Of a stretch of DNA of 7,348 nucleotides, positions 1-6,355 are shown one piece after another. This stretch comes from Verrucomicrobiota bacterium (GTDB lineage Bacteria > Verrucomicrobiota > Verrucomicrobiia > Limisphaerales > CAIQOK01): contig JANYDP010000593.1 in the NCBI GenBank assembly GCA_025363535.1, positions 1 through 7,348 on the forward strand. The letters are read 5' to 3'. Positions within the stretch are counted from its first letter, which is position 1. The number at the start of each line of letters is the position of its first letter. Position numbers and translations under genes: made by a program. The notes beneath the pieces are model-generated. The model ran no database searches. It was not told the DNA's origin and worked only from the letters and a program-made list of their open reading frames with translations.

Positions 1-686
1 CACAGCCGCGCGGAAATGGCCTGGACGTTTTCCTGAACCGTCGGTTTGGCAACGAGCACCACGAACGTCGGCAGGTTTTCATTCATCGAACCGAGGCCAT
101 ACGAAAGCCACGATCCCAAACACGGCCGGCCCGTGACCATGTTGCCGGTCTGCATGTACGTGATGGCCGGCTCGTGGTTGATCGCCTCGGTGTTCATCGA
201 ACGGATGAAGGTCAGATCGTCCACCATCTTCGCCGTCCACGGCAACAACTCGGAAACCCACATGCCATTTTTTCCGTATTGCGCGAATTTGAATTTCGAG
301 GGCGCGACCGGAAAGCGCTTCTGCCCGCTGGTCATCGTGGTGATGCGCTGGCCCATGCGGATCGTCTCCGGCAGTTCCTTGTCGAACCACTCCTTCATCC
401 CCGGCTTGTAATCGAACAAGTCCATCTGCGACGGCCCGCCGACCATGTGCAGATAAATCACGCGCTTGGCCTTCGGCGGAAAGTGCGGCCCGATGGCCTT
501 CATCACCTCCTGCATGGACGGAGCGGTGGATTTTTTCTCGCCGGCAAACAACATCCCCGGCGCGAGCGAAGCCAGCGCCGCCGTGCCGAGAAAATTTGCG
601 CCACGCCGCAAAAACTGCCGCCGCGATTCCGAACGGACGTAGTCCTTGAAGACCGGATGCGGGGTGAAATCAGGAAAGGGGTTCAT
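1..686 (-). CDS. DUF1501 family protein, Tat-exported, partial (N-terminal 228 residues)
   Basis: A reading frame on the minus strand begins with ATG at 686–684 and stays open through the left edge, so the C-terminus is missing. Residues 21–27 read SRRQFLR, a close match to the twin-arginine export signal, followed by a hydrophobic, Ala-rich stretch (about 29–48). Export of a folded protein to the periplasm is therefore expected. Motifs typical of DUF1501 follow: HMVGGPSQMDLFDYKP at about 80–95, and INHEPA at about 169–174. DUF1501 proteins are related to the alkaline phosphatase/sulfatase fold, but their substrate is not established. The start overlaps the stop of the upstream haem-protein gene as ATGA. 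No Shine–Dalgarno is visible, so translation is probably coupled to that gene. Other starts would cut off the Tat motif. Family assignment is from motif recognition; the biochemical role is unknown. Confidence 0.9.
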   Translation of the reverse strand, partial: MNPFPDFTPHPVFKDYVRSESRRQFLRRGANFLGTAALASLAPGMLFAGEKKSTAPSMQEVMKAIGPHFPPKAKRVIYLHMVGGPSQMDLFDYKPGMKEWFDKELPETIRMGQRITTMTSGQKRFPVAPSKFKFAQYGKNGMWVSELLPWTAKMVDDLTFIRSMNTEAINHEPAITYMQTGNMVTGRPCLGSWLSYGLGSMNENLPTFVVLVAKPTVQENVQAISARL

Positions 687-3600
687 TTGTTCAGCACTTC
701 GTCCAGGTTCATTAATTCATTCGCCACCATCGTGTAGGCGGCCAGCGTCGGCTTGTCCAACTTCGCATCCGCCGGCGATTCGCCCACCGCCACCAGCGCC
801 TCGGCCTCTTTCGGTGACGACTGATAATGCGCGAGCAAATCCTTCAGCCCGCCGGCGACCACTTTTTTCTCCGCCGGTTTCAGCGGTCGCGCCACCAGAC
901 GCTCCGCCATGAAATCAATCCGCGCCGATTCCCCGACCCCGCCGTCCTTGAGCGTGCGTTCGGCCAGCCGCCGCGCCGCCTCCACAAACTGCGGATCGTT
1001 CAGCGTCACCAGCGCCTGCAACGGCGTGTCCGTCCGCTCGCGCCGCACCGTGCAGGCCTCGCGACTCGGCGCGTTAAACACCTCCAGCGACGCCGGCGGC
1101 GCGGCCCGCTTCCAGAAAGTGTAGAGGCTGCGCCGGTAAAGGTTCTCGCCGCTGTCGCGTTCGTAGAGTTTTGTATTGCTCTCCGGCATCGCCACCGCCT
1201 CCCACACGCCGCCGGGCTGATACGGCTTCACGCTCGGCCCGCCGATTTTCCGCACCAGCAGGCCGCTCGCCGCCAGCGCCGTGTCGCGCACCATCTCGGC
1301 GTCCATGCGGAAACGCGGCCCGTGCGCCAGCAGCCGGTTTTGCGGATCGCGGGAGAGTTTTTCCGGCGTGGTTGCGGCGGACTGCCGATACGTCGCCGAA
1401 GTGACGAGCAGTTTGAAAAACTTTTTCACATCCCAACCGCCGTCACGAAATTCCACTGCCAGCCAGTCGAGCAGTTCGGGATGCGACGGCATTTCGCCGG
1501 CCACGCCGAAATCCCCCGCCGTGCGAACGAGGCCCGCGCCAAACAACTCCTGCCAGTAACGATTCACCGTGACCCGCGCGGTGAGTGGCTGCTCCGGGCG
1601 CACCAGCCATTTGGCAAAGCCCAGCCGGTTGCGCGGCAGATCAGCCGACATCGGTGGAAAAACCTTGGGCGTACCGGGCGTCAGTTTATCACGACGTTGA
1701 TCATATTGACCGCGAAACAAAAGGTACGCCTCGGCCTCCGCTTCCCGGTCGTTCATGACATGCGCCACCGAGCCGCGCAACCGGATGCCGTCCGACTCCT
1801 CGATGAGTTTGTCCCGCGACTCGACCAAGGCACCAAATTTTGCGTCGCGGATCGCCAGCCAGCTGGAAAACAAATCCTCCCCCTCCGCCTTCGTGCGCTG
1901 TTCGACCGGCTTGGAAATGATCCATCCCAGGCGCGCTGCTGCCGCAAGTTGCCGAACCTCGTCCGCCCGCAGCACCCGCCCATATAGCCGCGCGTCCTGC
2001 AAACCCGCGCCATCCAGGCGGTCGGTTCCGCCGGCGCGTTGACCAATCATGAACGGCGACGGCGTTCGCACCGTGCTGCCGAGCGATTCCTTGTCCGTGA
2101 CGATCTCCAGCGGTTCACCGTTCACATAAATCTTCACGCCCGCCGCCCGCGACGTGCCGTTGTAAGTCAGCGCAACGTGCGCCCAACGGTTCGTCGGCAG
2201 CGCCTTTTTGCCGACTACCTTCATCGCATCATACGGCCACAGGTTGATGAGGTGAAACGTCGGCTTGCCGCCTTCAAGAAACAAATCCCAGCCGCGATGT
2301 TTGTCATTGTTGCCGGTCATCCGGGACATGATCGAACCCGTTTTGTCGCCGCTAATCCACACCCACGCGGCACAACTGAACGAGTTCGTGCGCTCAAAAT
2401 CCCCTGCGTCCGCGAATGCCGGAGCCGTCTGCGTGTTGGCGATGTAAGCCTTCGCCGCAATCGCGCCGTCCTGCGCCGCCGCGTTGGTGGCGAGTGTGAT
2501 GATGCGCGGCTGGCCGGCAACCAGGGCGCTCAACGAATTGGTTGCCCCCTCGTCCAGCAAGGCGTGGAAGAGCAGTCCGGCGGAGACGCTAGTTGCAGCC
2601 GTTCGCGCAGGCGAGCCAATCAAGTCACTGCCGGCCGCCAGCCACGCATCATAATCCGGCCGCGCCTCCTTCCCCCGTTCGCCCACCTTCTTTTCCGCCG
2701 CGCTGATTTCATCGGGCAACACATCCCACCGCGCCTGATCCTCGGGCGGCACCGTCTTAATCACTGGCGGCGTGTCCTTCACGTTTCCGTCCATCGCTGG
2801 TTGCGTGGTGTTATTGAAAAACGCGGAGAGCTGATAAAACTCCTTCTGCGACAGCGGATCGTATTTGTGGTCGTGACATACCGCGCACCCCGTTGTCAGA
2901 CCGAGCCAGACCTGTGACGCCGTCTCCGTACGGTCGCGCGCGTAGAGCACCCGATATTCCTCGTCAATCGCGCCGCCTTCGCTCGTGGTGATGTTGCAAC
3001 GATTGAAGCCGCTGGCAATTTTCTGGTCACGCGAGGCCTTCGGCAGCAGATCGCCGGCGAGCTGCTCCACGGTGAACTGATCGAACGGCAGGTTCGCGTT
3101 CAATGCGTTGATGACCCATTCTCGATACGTCCACATTTCGCGGTAGTTGTCGAAATGAATCCCGTTCGAGTCGGCGTAGCGCGCTGCATCCAGCCAGTAA
3201 CGCCCGCGATGCTCGCCCCAGTGCGGCGAGGTCAGCCAGCGATCCACCAGATTTTCGTAAGCATCGGGCGATTTGTCCGCGACGAATGCTTCAACCTCTG
3301 CGGGATTCGGCGGCAGCCCGGTAAGATCAAAGCTCAACCGCCGCGCCAGCGTGCGGCGATCCGCTTCCGGCGCGGGCTGGAGTTTTTCCTTCTCCAACCG
3401 TGCGAGGACGAAATTATCAATGGGATTGCGCAGCCACTTTGCATTTTTCACCGGCGGCAACGGGGCTTTCACCGGCGCGATGAACGACCAGTGCGGCTGA
3501 TATTTTGCACCCTCGGAAATCCAGCGCTTGAGCAAATTCTTCTGCTGCGCGGTGAGTACCTTGTACGATTTCGCCGGCGGCATGAGGTCGTCGCCGGCGT

Positions 3601-3910
3601 CGAAGATGCGGCGCACGACTTCGCTTTTTTCCGGCTGGCCGGGTACGATGATGGTGACGCCATCCTCGGTCTTCACCGTGGCGTTCTCAAAGCTGTCGAG
3701 TCGCAGCTTCGCCTTGCGCGACGCCGAATCCGCTCCGTGGCAGACAAAACAATTTTCCGAGAGGATCGGACGGATGTCGCGGTTATATTCGAGGGCGGCG
3801 GGCTGGGTCGCGGCCGAGGAGGAATCCACCGCAAGCGCAAGCAGGACGACTGAATGAAACAAGTTTTTACCCATGCAAGTATGTTCAGACTTTTTTAACC
3901 GACCGCTCAT
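683..3910 (-). CDS. Planctomycete-type cytochrome c / DUF1549 / LamG / DUF1553 secreted protein
   Basis: Large multidomain protein of 1075 residues from the upstream ATG at 3910. Starting at the in-frame ATG at 3874 gives 1063 residues and a more conventional Sec signal peptide (MGKNLFHSVVLLALAVDSSSAA). Neither start has a good ribosome-binding site, so the start is unsettled. Numbered from the first ATG, PSCyt1 covers about 38–135, with haem motif CFVCH at 54–58 and a possible axial Met in LMPP at 109–112. PSCyt2 (DUF1549) covers about 160–370, with YADSNG and a second CxxCH, CAVCHDHKYDP, at 342–352. A LamG/concanavalin-like β-sandwich covers about 500–655, and PSD1 (DUF1553) covers about 755–1060, with RVTVNRYWQELFG, DFG and NAPSRE motifs. 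Such proteins are abundant in Planctomycetota and Verrucomicrobiota and usually sit beside DUF1501 genes, as here. A periplasmic redox or polymer-processing role is plausible, but no reaction is proven. Confidence 0.95.
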   Translation of the reverse strand: MSGRLKKSEHTCMGKNLFHSVVLLALAVDSSSAATQPAALEYNRDIRPILSENCFVCHGADSASRKAKLRLDSFENATVKTEDGVTIIVPGQPEKSEVVRRIFDAGDDLMPPAKSYKVLTAQQKNLLKRWISEGAKYQPHWSFIAPVKAPLPPVKNAKWLRNPIDNFVLARLEKEKLQPAPEADRRTLARRLSFDLTGLPPNPAEVEAFVADKSPDAYENLVDRWLTSPHWGEHRGRYWLDAARYADSNGIHFDNYREMWTYREWVINALNANLPFDQFTVEQLAGDLLPKASRDQKIASGFNRCNITTSEGGAIDEEYRVLYARDRTETASQVWLGLTTGCAVCHDHKYDPLSQKEFYQLSAFFNNTTQPAMDGNVKDTPPVIKTVPPEDQARWDVLPDEISAAEKKVGERGKEARPDYDAWLAAGSDLIGSPARTAATSVSAGLLFHALLDEGATNSLSALVAGQPRIITLATNAAAQDGAIAAKAYIANTQTAPAFADAGDFERTNSFSCAAWVWISGDKTGSIMSRMTGNNDKHRGWDLFLEGGKPTFHLINLWPYDAMKVVGKKALPTNRWAHVALTYNGTSRAAGVKIYVNGEPLEIVTDKESLGSTVRTPSPFMIGQRAGGTDRLDGAGLQDARLYGRVLRADEVRQLAAAARLGWIISKPVEQRTKAEGEDLFSSWLAIRDAKFGALVESRDKLIEESDGIRLRGSVAHVMNDREAEAEAYLLFRGQYDQRRDKLTPGTPKVFPPMSADLPRNRLGFAKWLVRPEQPLTARVTVNRYWQELFGAGLVRTAGDFGVAGEMPSHPELLDWLAVEFRDGGWDVKKFFKLLVTSATYRQSAATTPEKLSRDPQNRLLAHGPRFRMDAEMVRDTALAASGLLVRKIGGPSVKPYQPGGVWEAVAMPESNTKLYERDSGENLYRRSLYTFWKRAAPPASLEVFNAPSREACTVRRERTDTPLQALVTLNDPQFVEAARRLAERTLKDGGVGESARIDFMAERLVARPLKPAEKKVVAGGLKDLLAHYQSSPKEAEALVAVGESPADAKLDKPTLAAYTMVANELMNLDEVLNK

Positions 3911-3942
3911 TCAAAAAATTAAAAAACAATTTGTCACGTCGG

Positions 3943-3961
3943 GTCATGGGTCAATCATGAC
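3943..3961. promoter_or_regulatory. Possible operator: 6-bp inverted repeat GTCATG-N7-CATGAC
   Basis: GTCATG at 3943–3948 is mirrored exactly by CATGAC at 3956–3961, with a 7-base spacer. GGGTCA occurs twice in direct orientation across the left arm and spacer (3941–3946 and 3948–3953). The element lies 33 bases upstream of the first possible start of the haem-protein gene, where a regulator could act. Short dyads of this size occur by chance, so a binding role is only a suggestion. Confidence 0.25.
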
Positions 3962-4035
3962 AAAAATAAATTCTTCCGTCACCTACCGAAATTGGTAGTC
4001 CCGGGACCAACGGCCAGCCGACCGCAAAAGCCGAA

Positions 4036-4064
4036 AGCCCGGACGGGGCTTCCCCGTCCGGGCT
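4036..4064 (-). terminator. Rho-independent terminator hairpin of the 212-residue secreted protein gene
   Basis: A perfect 13-bp stem (AGCCCGGACGGGG pairing with CCCCGTCCGGGCT) closes a 3-base loop. On the minus strand it starts 34 bases after the TGA of the secreted-protein gene and is followed by an interrupted T-rich run, TTTCGGCTTTT. On the plus strand no T-run follows, so it should act on minus-strand transcripts. It would insulate this gene from the DUF1553–DUF1501 unit. The stem is very stable, but the imperfect T-tract leaves open that it is a dispersed palindromic repeat. Confidence 0.6.
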
Positions 4065-4098
4065 GGGCGTCGGATCCATCCAACCGGTTTTTGACCGG

Positions 4099-4737
4099 TC
4101 AGGCCGGCGGCAGAGAAACGCCGGGCACCACTTCCAGCCGGTCGCCCTGGATGTCAATTTCTCCATGCAGGATCAGTGGACTTCCGTTCGCATCCCCCGC
4201 CCCGGCAGCCTCCAACTCCAAGTTGCCGGCCCGGGCCGCCGTGCGTTCTGCGGCAAAACCGCGCACGTCAAAATGCAGCCCCAACGCCGGCTTCCCCTCG
4301 GCATCGCGCAGCGAAAAACGCTGGATGCTGTAATCCAGGTTGACCGAGCGCAGTGTCACCGTATTGCTGACCGAACCCGAGACCGAATCACTTAACTGGG
4401 TGTGCCGAAAATAATCGGACACGTCCACTTGATTGCTTCCGTCCCGCACCTGGATGGCCGAGTCGCCCCCACCCAGAGGCGTGACGACGACGAGCTTGGC
4501 GGAGCGGGAGAACTGATTCGAGGTGGACAGGCCCAGCGCCTTGATGATGTCGCGATTCTCGATTTTCGCCGGGCTGAGGCCGGTGGTGATGGTGTTCCGG
4601 TTGGTCACCGGCCCGCCGGGCTGAACGCCCCGAAGCTGGATGCTCAGATTTTGGACAACATTCGTGTTGTCGGCGTGGGCCTGAAAGACGCCCATCGAGA
4701 TAAACATTGATAGAACGGCCTGTTTTACGATTTTCAT
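4099..4737 (-). CDS. Hypothetical secreted protein, 212 residues
   Basis: I do not recognise a named family. The start chosen is ATG at 4737, preceded by a purine-rich ribosome-binding site and opening a clear Sec signal peptide (MKIVKQAVLSMFISMGVFQAHA, cleavage expected after Ala22, AHA|D). An ATG further upstream at 4803 would add 22 charged, Gln/Lys-rich residues before the signal and is unlikely. The mature part is about 190 residues with no cysteine. It is rich in alternating hydrophobic/polar stretches that suggest β-strands (LSIQLRG 31–37, AKLVVVTPLGGG 80–91, LDYSIQRFSL 134–143, LGLHFDVRGF 152–161) and has an Ala/Gly-rich patch at 164–183. A periplasmic or outer-surface β-rich protein is the reasonable inference. 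It seems monocistronic, with its own terminator downstream. Similar small exported proteins occur in Verrucomicrobiota as far as I recall, but I cannot name a family. Confidence 0.8.
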   Translation of the reverse strand: MKIVKQAVLSMFISMGVFQAHADNTNVVQNLSIQLRGVQPGGPVTNRNTITTGLSPAKIENRDIIKALGLSTSNQFSRSAKLVVVTPLGGGDSAIQVRDGSNQVDVSDYFRHTQLSDSVSGSVSNTVTLRSVNLDYSIQRFSLRDAEGKPALGLHFDVRGFAAERTAARAGNLELEAAGAGDANGSPLILHGEIDIQGDRLEVVPGVSLPPA

Positions 4738-4909
4738 TTCTTTTTCCTTTTGTTTTGTTTGTTTCTGCCGATGCAATACTTCGGCACCAGAATACTGACG
4801 CAAACTTGATGCCAGCCTCGCTTCCCAAACCCACTCCCGCCGACAACCCTGGCGGACTTTTGCGCTTTTGCTTTCCGCCTCTGCCCTTTAGTCTCCGTCG
4901 CGTTTACAA
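4738..4909. promoter_or_regulatory. Divergent intergenic region between the secreted-protein gene and cysS
   Basis: These 172 bases separate divergent genes and must hold the promoters of both the minus-strand secreted-protein gene and the plus-strand cysS–tmk cluster, unless distant promoters are used. The secreted-gene side is A/T-rich and purine-rich in its leader; the cysS side is pyrimidine-rich with no Shine–Dalgarno before the ATG at 4910. I see no T-box antiterminator or riboswitch-like structure ahead of cysS, and no σ70-type −35/−10 pair good enough to place. No reading frame here is supported as a gene. Confidence 0.4.
4745..4750 (-). promoter_or_regulatory. Ribosome-binding site that fixes the start of the secreted-protein gene
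   Basis: AAAGGA on the minus strand lies 7 bases upstream of the ATG at 4737, a good Shine–Dalgarno spacing in an A-rich context. It supports the 212-residue form over the longer reading frame starting at 4803. It is the only convincing Shine–Dalgarno in this window. Confidence 0.6.
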
Positions 4910-6355
4910 ATGGCCTTGAAACTTTTCAACACACTGACGCGCTCAATCCAGGATTTTGCGCCGTTGGATGCCACCGGAAAAACTGTCGGCATGTATTGCT
5001 GCGGGCCGACCGTCTATGACTTCGCCCACATCGGTAACTGGCGCACGTTCGTCTTTGCCGACCTCGTGCGACGCTATCTCGAATTCAAGGGCTACGCCGT
5101 CCTCCACGTCATGAACATCACCGACGTGGAGGACAAGATCATCAAGCGCGTCCGCGAAAACAAAACCACGCTCCGCGAATTCACCGGCAAATACGAAGCC
5201 GCGTTTCTCGACGACCTTCGCGCGCTCGGCTGCCTGGAACCGCACCACAAACCCCGCGCCACGGAATACATCGCCGAGATTATTGCGCTCATTGAAAAGC
5301 TGATCGCGCGCGGCATCGCCTATCAGGCGCAGGACGGCTCGGTTTATTTTTCCATCATCAAATATCAGGGTTGCGGCTGCAACTACGGGCAGTTGTTGAA
5401 GCTGAACTTCGACGAAATGCGCGCCGGTGAACGTGTCGCGTCCGACGAATACGAAAAGGAATCCATCGCCGACTTCGCCCTCTGGAAAGCGCGCGTGCCG
5501 GATGATGGCGATGTGTTTTGGCCCAGTCCGTTTGGCGAAGGCCGTCCCGGCTGGCATATCGAATGTTCGGCGATGAGCATGAAGGTACTCGGCGAAAGTT
5601 TTGACCTGCATCTCGGCGGCGAAGATTTGAAGTTCCCGCATCACGAGGACGAAATTGCCCAGAGCGAAGGCGCGACCGGCAAGCCGTTCGTCAAACACTG
5701 GCTGCACGGCGCGCACCTGCTCGTTGAAGGCAAGAAGATGAGCAAATCGCTGGGAAATTATTTCACGTTGCGTGATTTGATGGCGAAAGGGTTTACAGGA
5801 CGCGAAGTGCGTTTTCTTCTGCTTAAAGCTCACTACCGTGACACTTTCAATTTTACACTCGAAGGATTGCAAGGTGTGCGCGCTGAACTCGCAAGAATTG
5901 ACGAAACGATCACAACACTTCGTGAAATAGCTGGAAACACGCCCTTGGATTTAAATAAAGACTACGATTCAAAACACAATGTTGTTCTAATGGCAGATTT
6001 CGAAAAGGCTCTTGATTCCGATCTAAATGTCTCAGCTGCTTGGGCAAGTGTTCATCAATGGATTCGAAATCATAACCCAGTTGACATGCGAATTGGAAAA
6101 GGGCTTAACCCAGACTTCGCTGCAAAGACTGCGGCGCGATCTCTAGCAACTTGGGAACATGTCGATCAAGTCCTTGGACTTGGTGGCAGACCTTTAGAAG
6201 ACGTTCCTGCTGAAATTATGGTTCTCGCCAATGATCGTCAAAAATGCCGCGAGACAAAAGACTTCAAACATGCAGATACACTCCGTAAACTTTTGCTGGA
6301 AAAAGGATGGTCAGTCGAAGACTCCCCCAAAGGCCCGAAGTTGAAAAAATTGTGA
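4910..6355 (+). CDS. cysS: Cysteinyl-tRNA synthetase
   Basis: Class I aminoacyl-tRNA synthetase, 481 residues, the usual bacterial length. It activates cysteine with ATP and loads it onto tRNA-Cys in the cytoplasm. Visible hallmarks are the HIGH-type motif HIGN at 40–43; KMSKS at 276–280; GRPGWHIECSAMS at 211–223; and LGGEDLKFPHHEDEIAQSEG at 235–254. By alignment with the E. coli enzyme, the zinc ligands are Cys31, Cys219, His244 and Glu248, all present. The C-terminal helical and anticodon-recognition part ends in the typical KDFKHADTLRKLLLEKGW pattern (450–467). A Cys-Gly-Cys at 155–157 lies where the E. coli enzyme has none. From just after KMSKS the gene switches to about 44% GC with A/T-ending codons, unlike its own 5′ part (about 60%) and tmk. 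No Shine–Dalgarno precedes the ATG. The stop overlaps the tmk start by four bases, suggesting co-transcription. Confidence 0.97.
   Translation: MALKLFNTLTRSIQDFAPLDATGKTVGMYCCGPTVYDFAHIGNWRTFVFADLVRRYLEFKGYAVLHVMNITDVEDKIIKRVRENKTTLREFTGKYEAAFLDDLRALGCLEPHHKPRATEYIAEIIALIEKLIARGIAYQAQDGSVYFSIIKYQGCGCNYGQLLKLNFDEMRAGERVASDEYEKESIADFALWKARVPDDGDVFWPSPFGEGRPGWHIECSAMSMKVLGESFDLHLGGEDLKFPHHEDEIAQSEGATGKPFVKHWLHGAHLLVEGKKMSKSLGNYFTLRDLMAKGFTGREVRFLLLKAHYRDTFNFTLEGLQGVRAELARIDETITTLREIAGNTPLDLNKDYDSKHNVVLMADFEKALDSDLNVSAAWASVHQWIRNHNPVDMRIGKGLNPDFAAKTAARSLATWEHVDQVLGLGGRPLEDVPAEIMVLANDRQKCRETKDFKHADTLRKLLLEKGWSVEDSPKGPKLKKL
5761..6310. other. Low-GC segment inside cysS (anticodon-domain half)
   Basis: Counting by hand, 5761–6300 is about 44% GC (240 of 540), against about 60% in 5041–5280 and 60–65% in sampled blocks of tmk (6361–6420, 6541–6600). 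Codons such as TCA, ACA, GGA, CGA and AAA replace the C/G-ending codons used elsewhere in the window. The left edge falls within tens of bases after the KMSKS codons (5735–5749), and the right edge falls at the end of cysS. The frame is continuous and the protein still matches CysRS. The origin could be a recombined segment from a lower-GC relative or a metagenomic assembly junction. Confidence 0.7.

Larger units (their letters stand above)
3911..4098. other. Intergenic region with short inverted repeats upstream of the haem-protein gene
   Basis: This 188-base gap separates two minus-strand genes. It holds the GC-rich terminator hairpin at 4036–4064, an imperfect hairpin CTACC/GGTAG (3983–3987 with 3994–3998), a 10-base palindrome GTCCCGGGAC (3998–4007), a 6-bp inverted repeat (3943–3961) and a very A/T-rich stretch just before the haem-protein start (3911–3933). 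The promoter of the DUF1553–DUF1501 unit should lie here. I could not find a convincing −35/−10 pair; TTTAAT at 3923–3918 on the minus strand is the best −10 candidate and has a poor −35. If it is real, transcription would begin close to the first ATG and favour the downstream start at 3874. No coding sequence is supported in this gap. Confidence 0.5.

Noticed and set aside
827..2917. Two long plus-strand reading frames (386 and 292 codons) opposite the haem-protein gene
   Set aside because: Both are Arg/His/Pro-rich antisense frames with no signal, domain or ribosome-binding site, typical shadows of a GC-rich gene.
4083..4101. Short hairpin formed by two ACCGGT copies at the stop of the secreted-protein gene
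   Set aside because: It is only a 6-bp self-complementary motif repeated 11 bases apart, with no T-run in the right place; the 13-bp hairpin just downstream is the better terminator.
3951..4333. Short frames on both strands across the non-coding gap (71 codons minus, 113 codons plus)
   Set aside because: They run through the terminator hairpin or antisense to the secreted-protein gene, with no ribosome-binding site or recognisable protein.
4388..4846. Minus-strand frame of 152 codons overlapping the secreted-protein gene and the divergent region
   Set aside because: It is out of frame with the well-supported signal-peptide gene, and its Arg/His-rich composition looks like a frame-shifted reading of that gene.
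4738..4909. T-box or cysteine-responsive leader ahead of cysS
   Set aside because: The region is too short and shows no T-box consensus, antiterminator or long stem.
4943..5872. Long minus-strand reading frame (309 codons) opposite cysS
   Set aside because: It lies wholly antisense to a certain housekeeping gene, has no family resemblance, and ends where the GC-rich codon bias of cysS ends, as expected for a frame opened by GC-rich third positions.
6307..6351. Upstream ATG extension of tmk
   Set aside because: The added 15 residues are cysS sequence read in another frame. The family N-terminus begins at the GTG at 6352.
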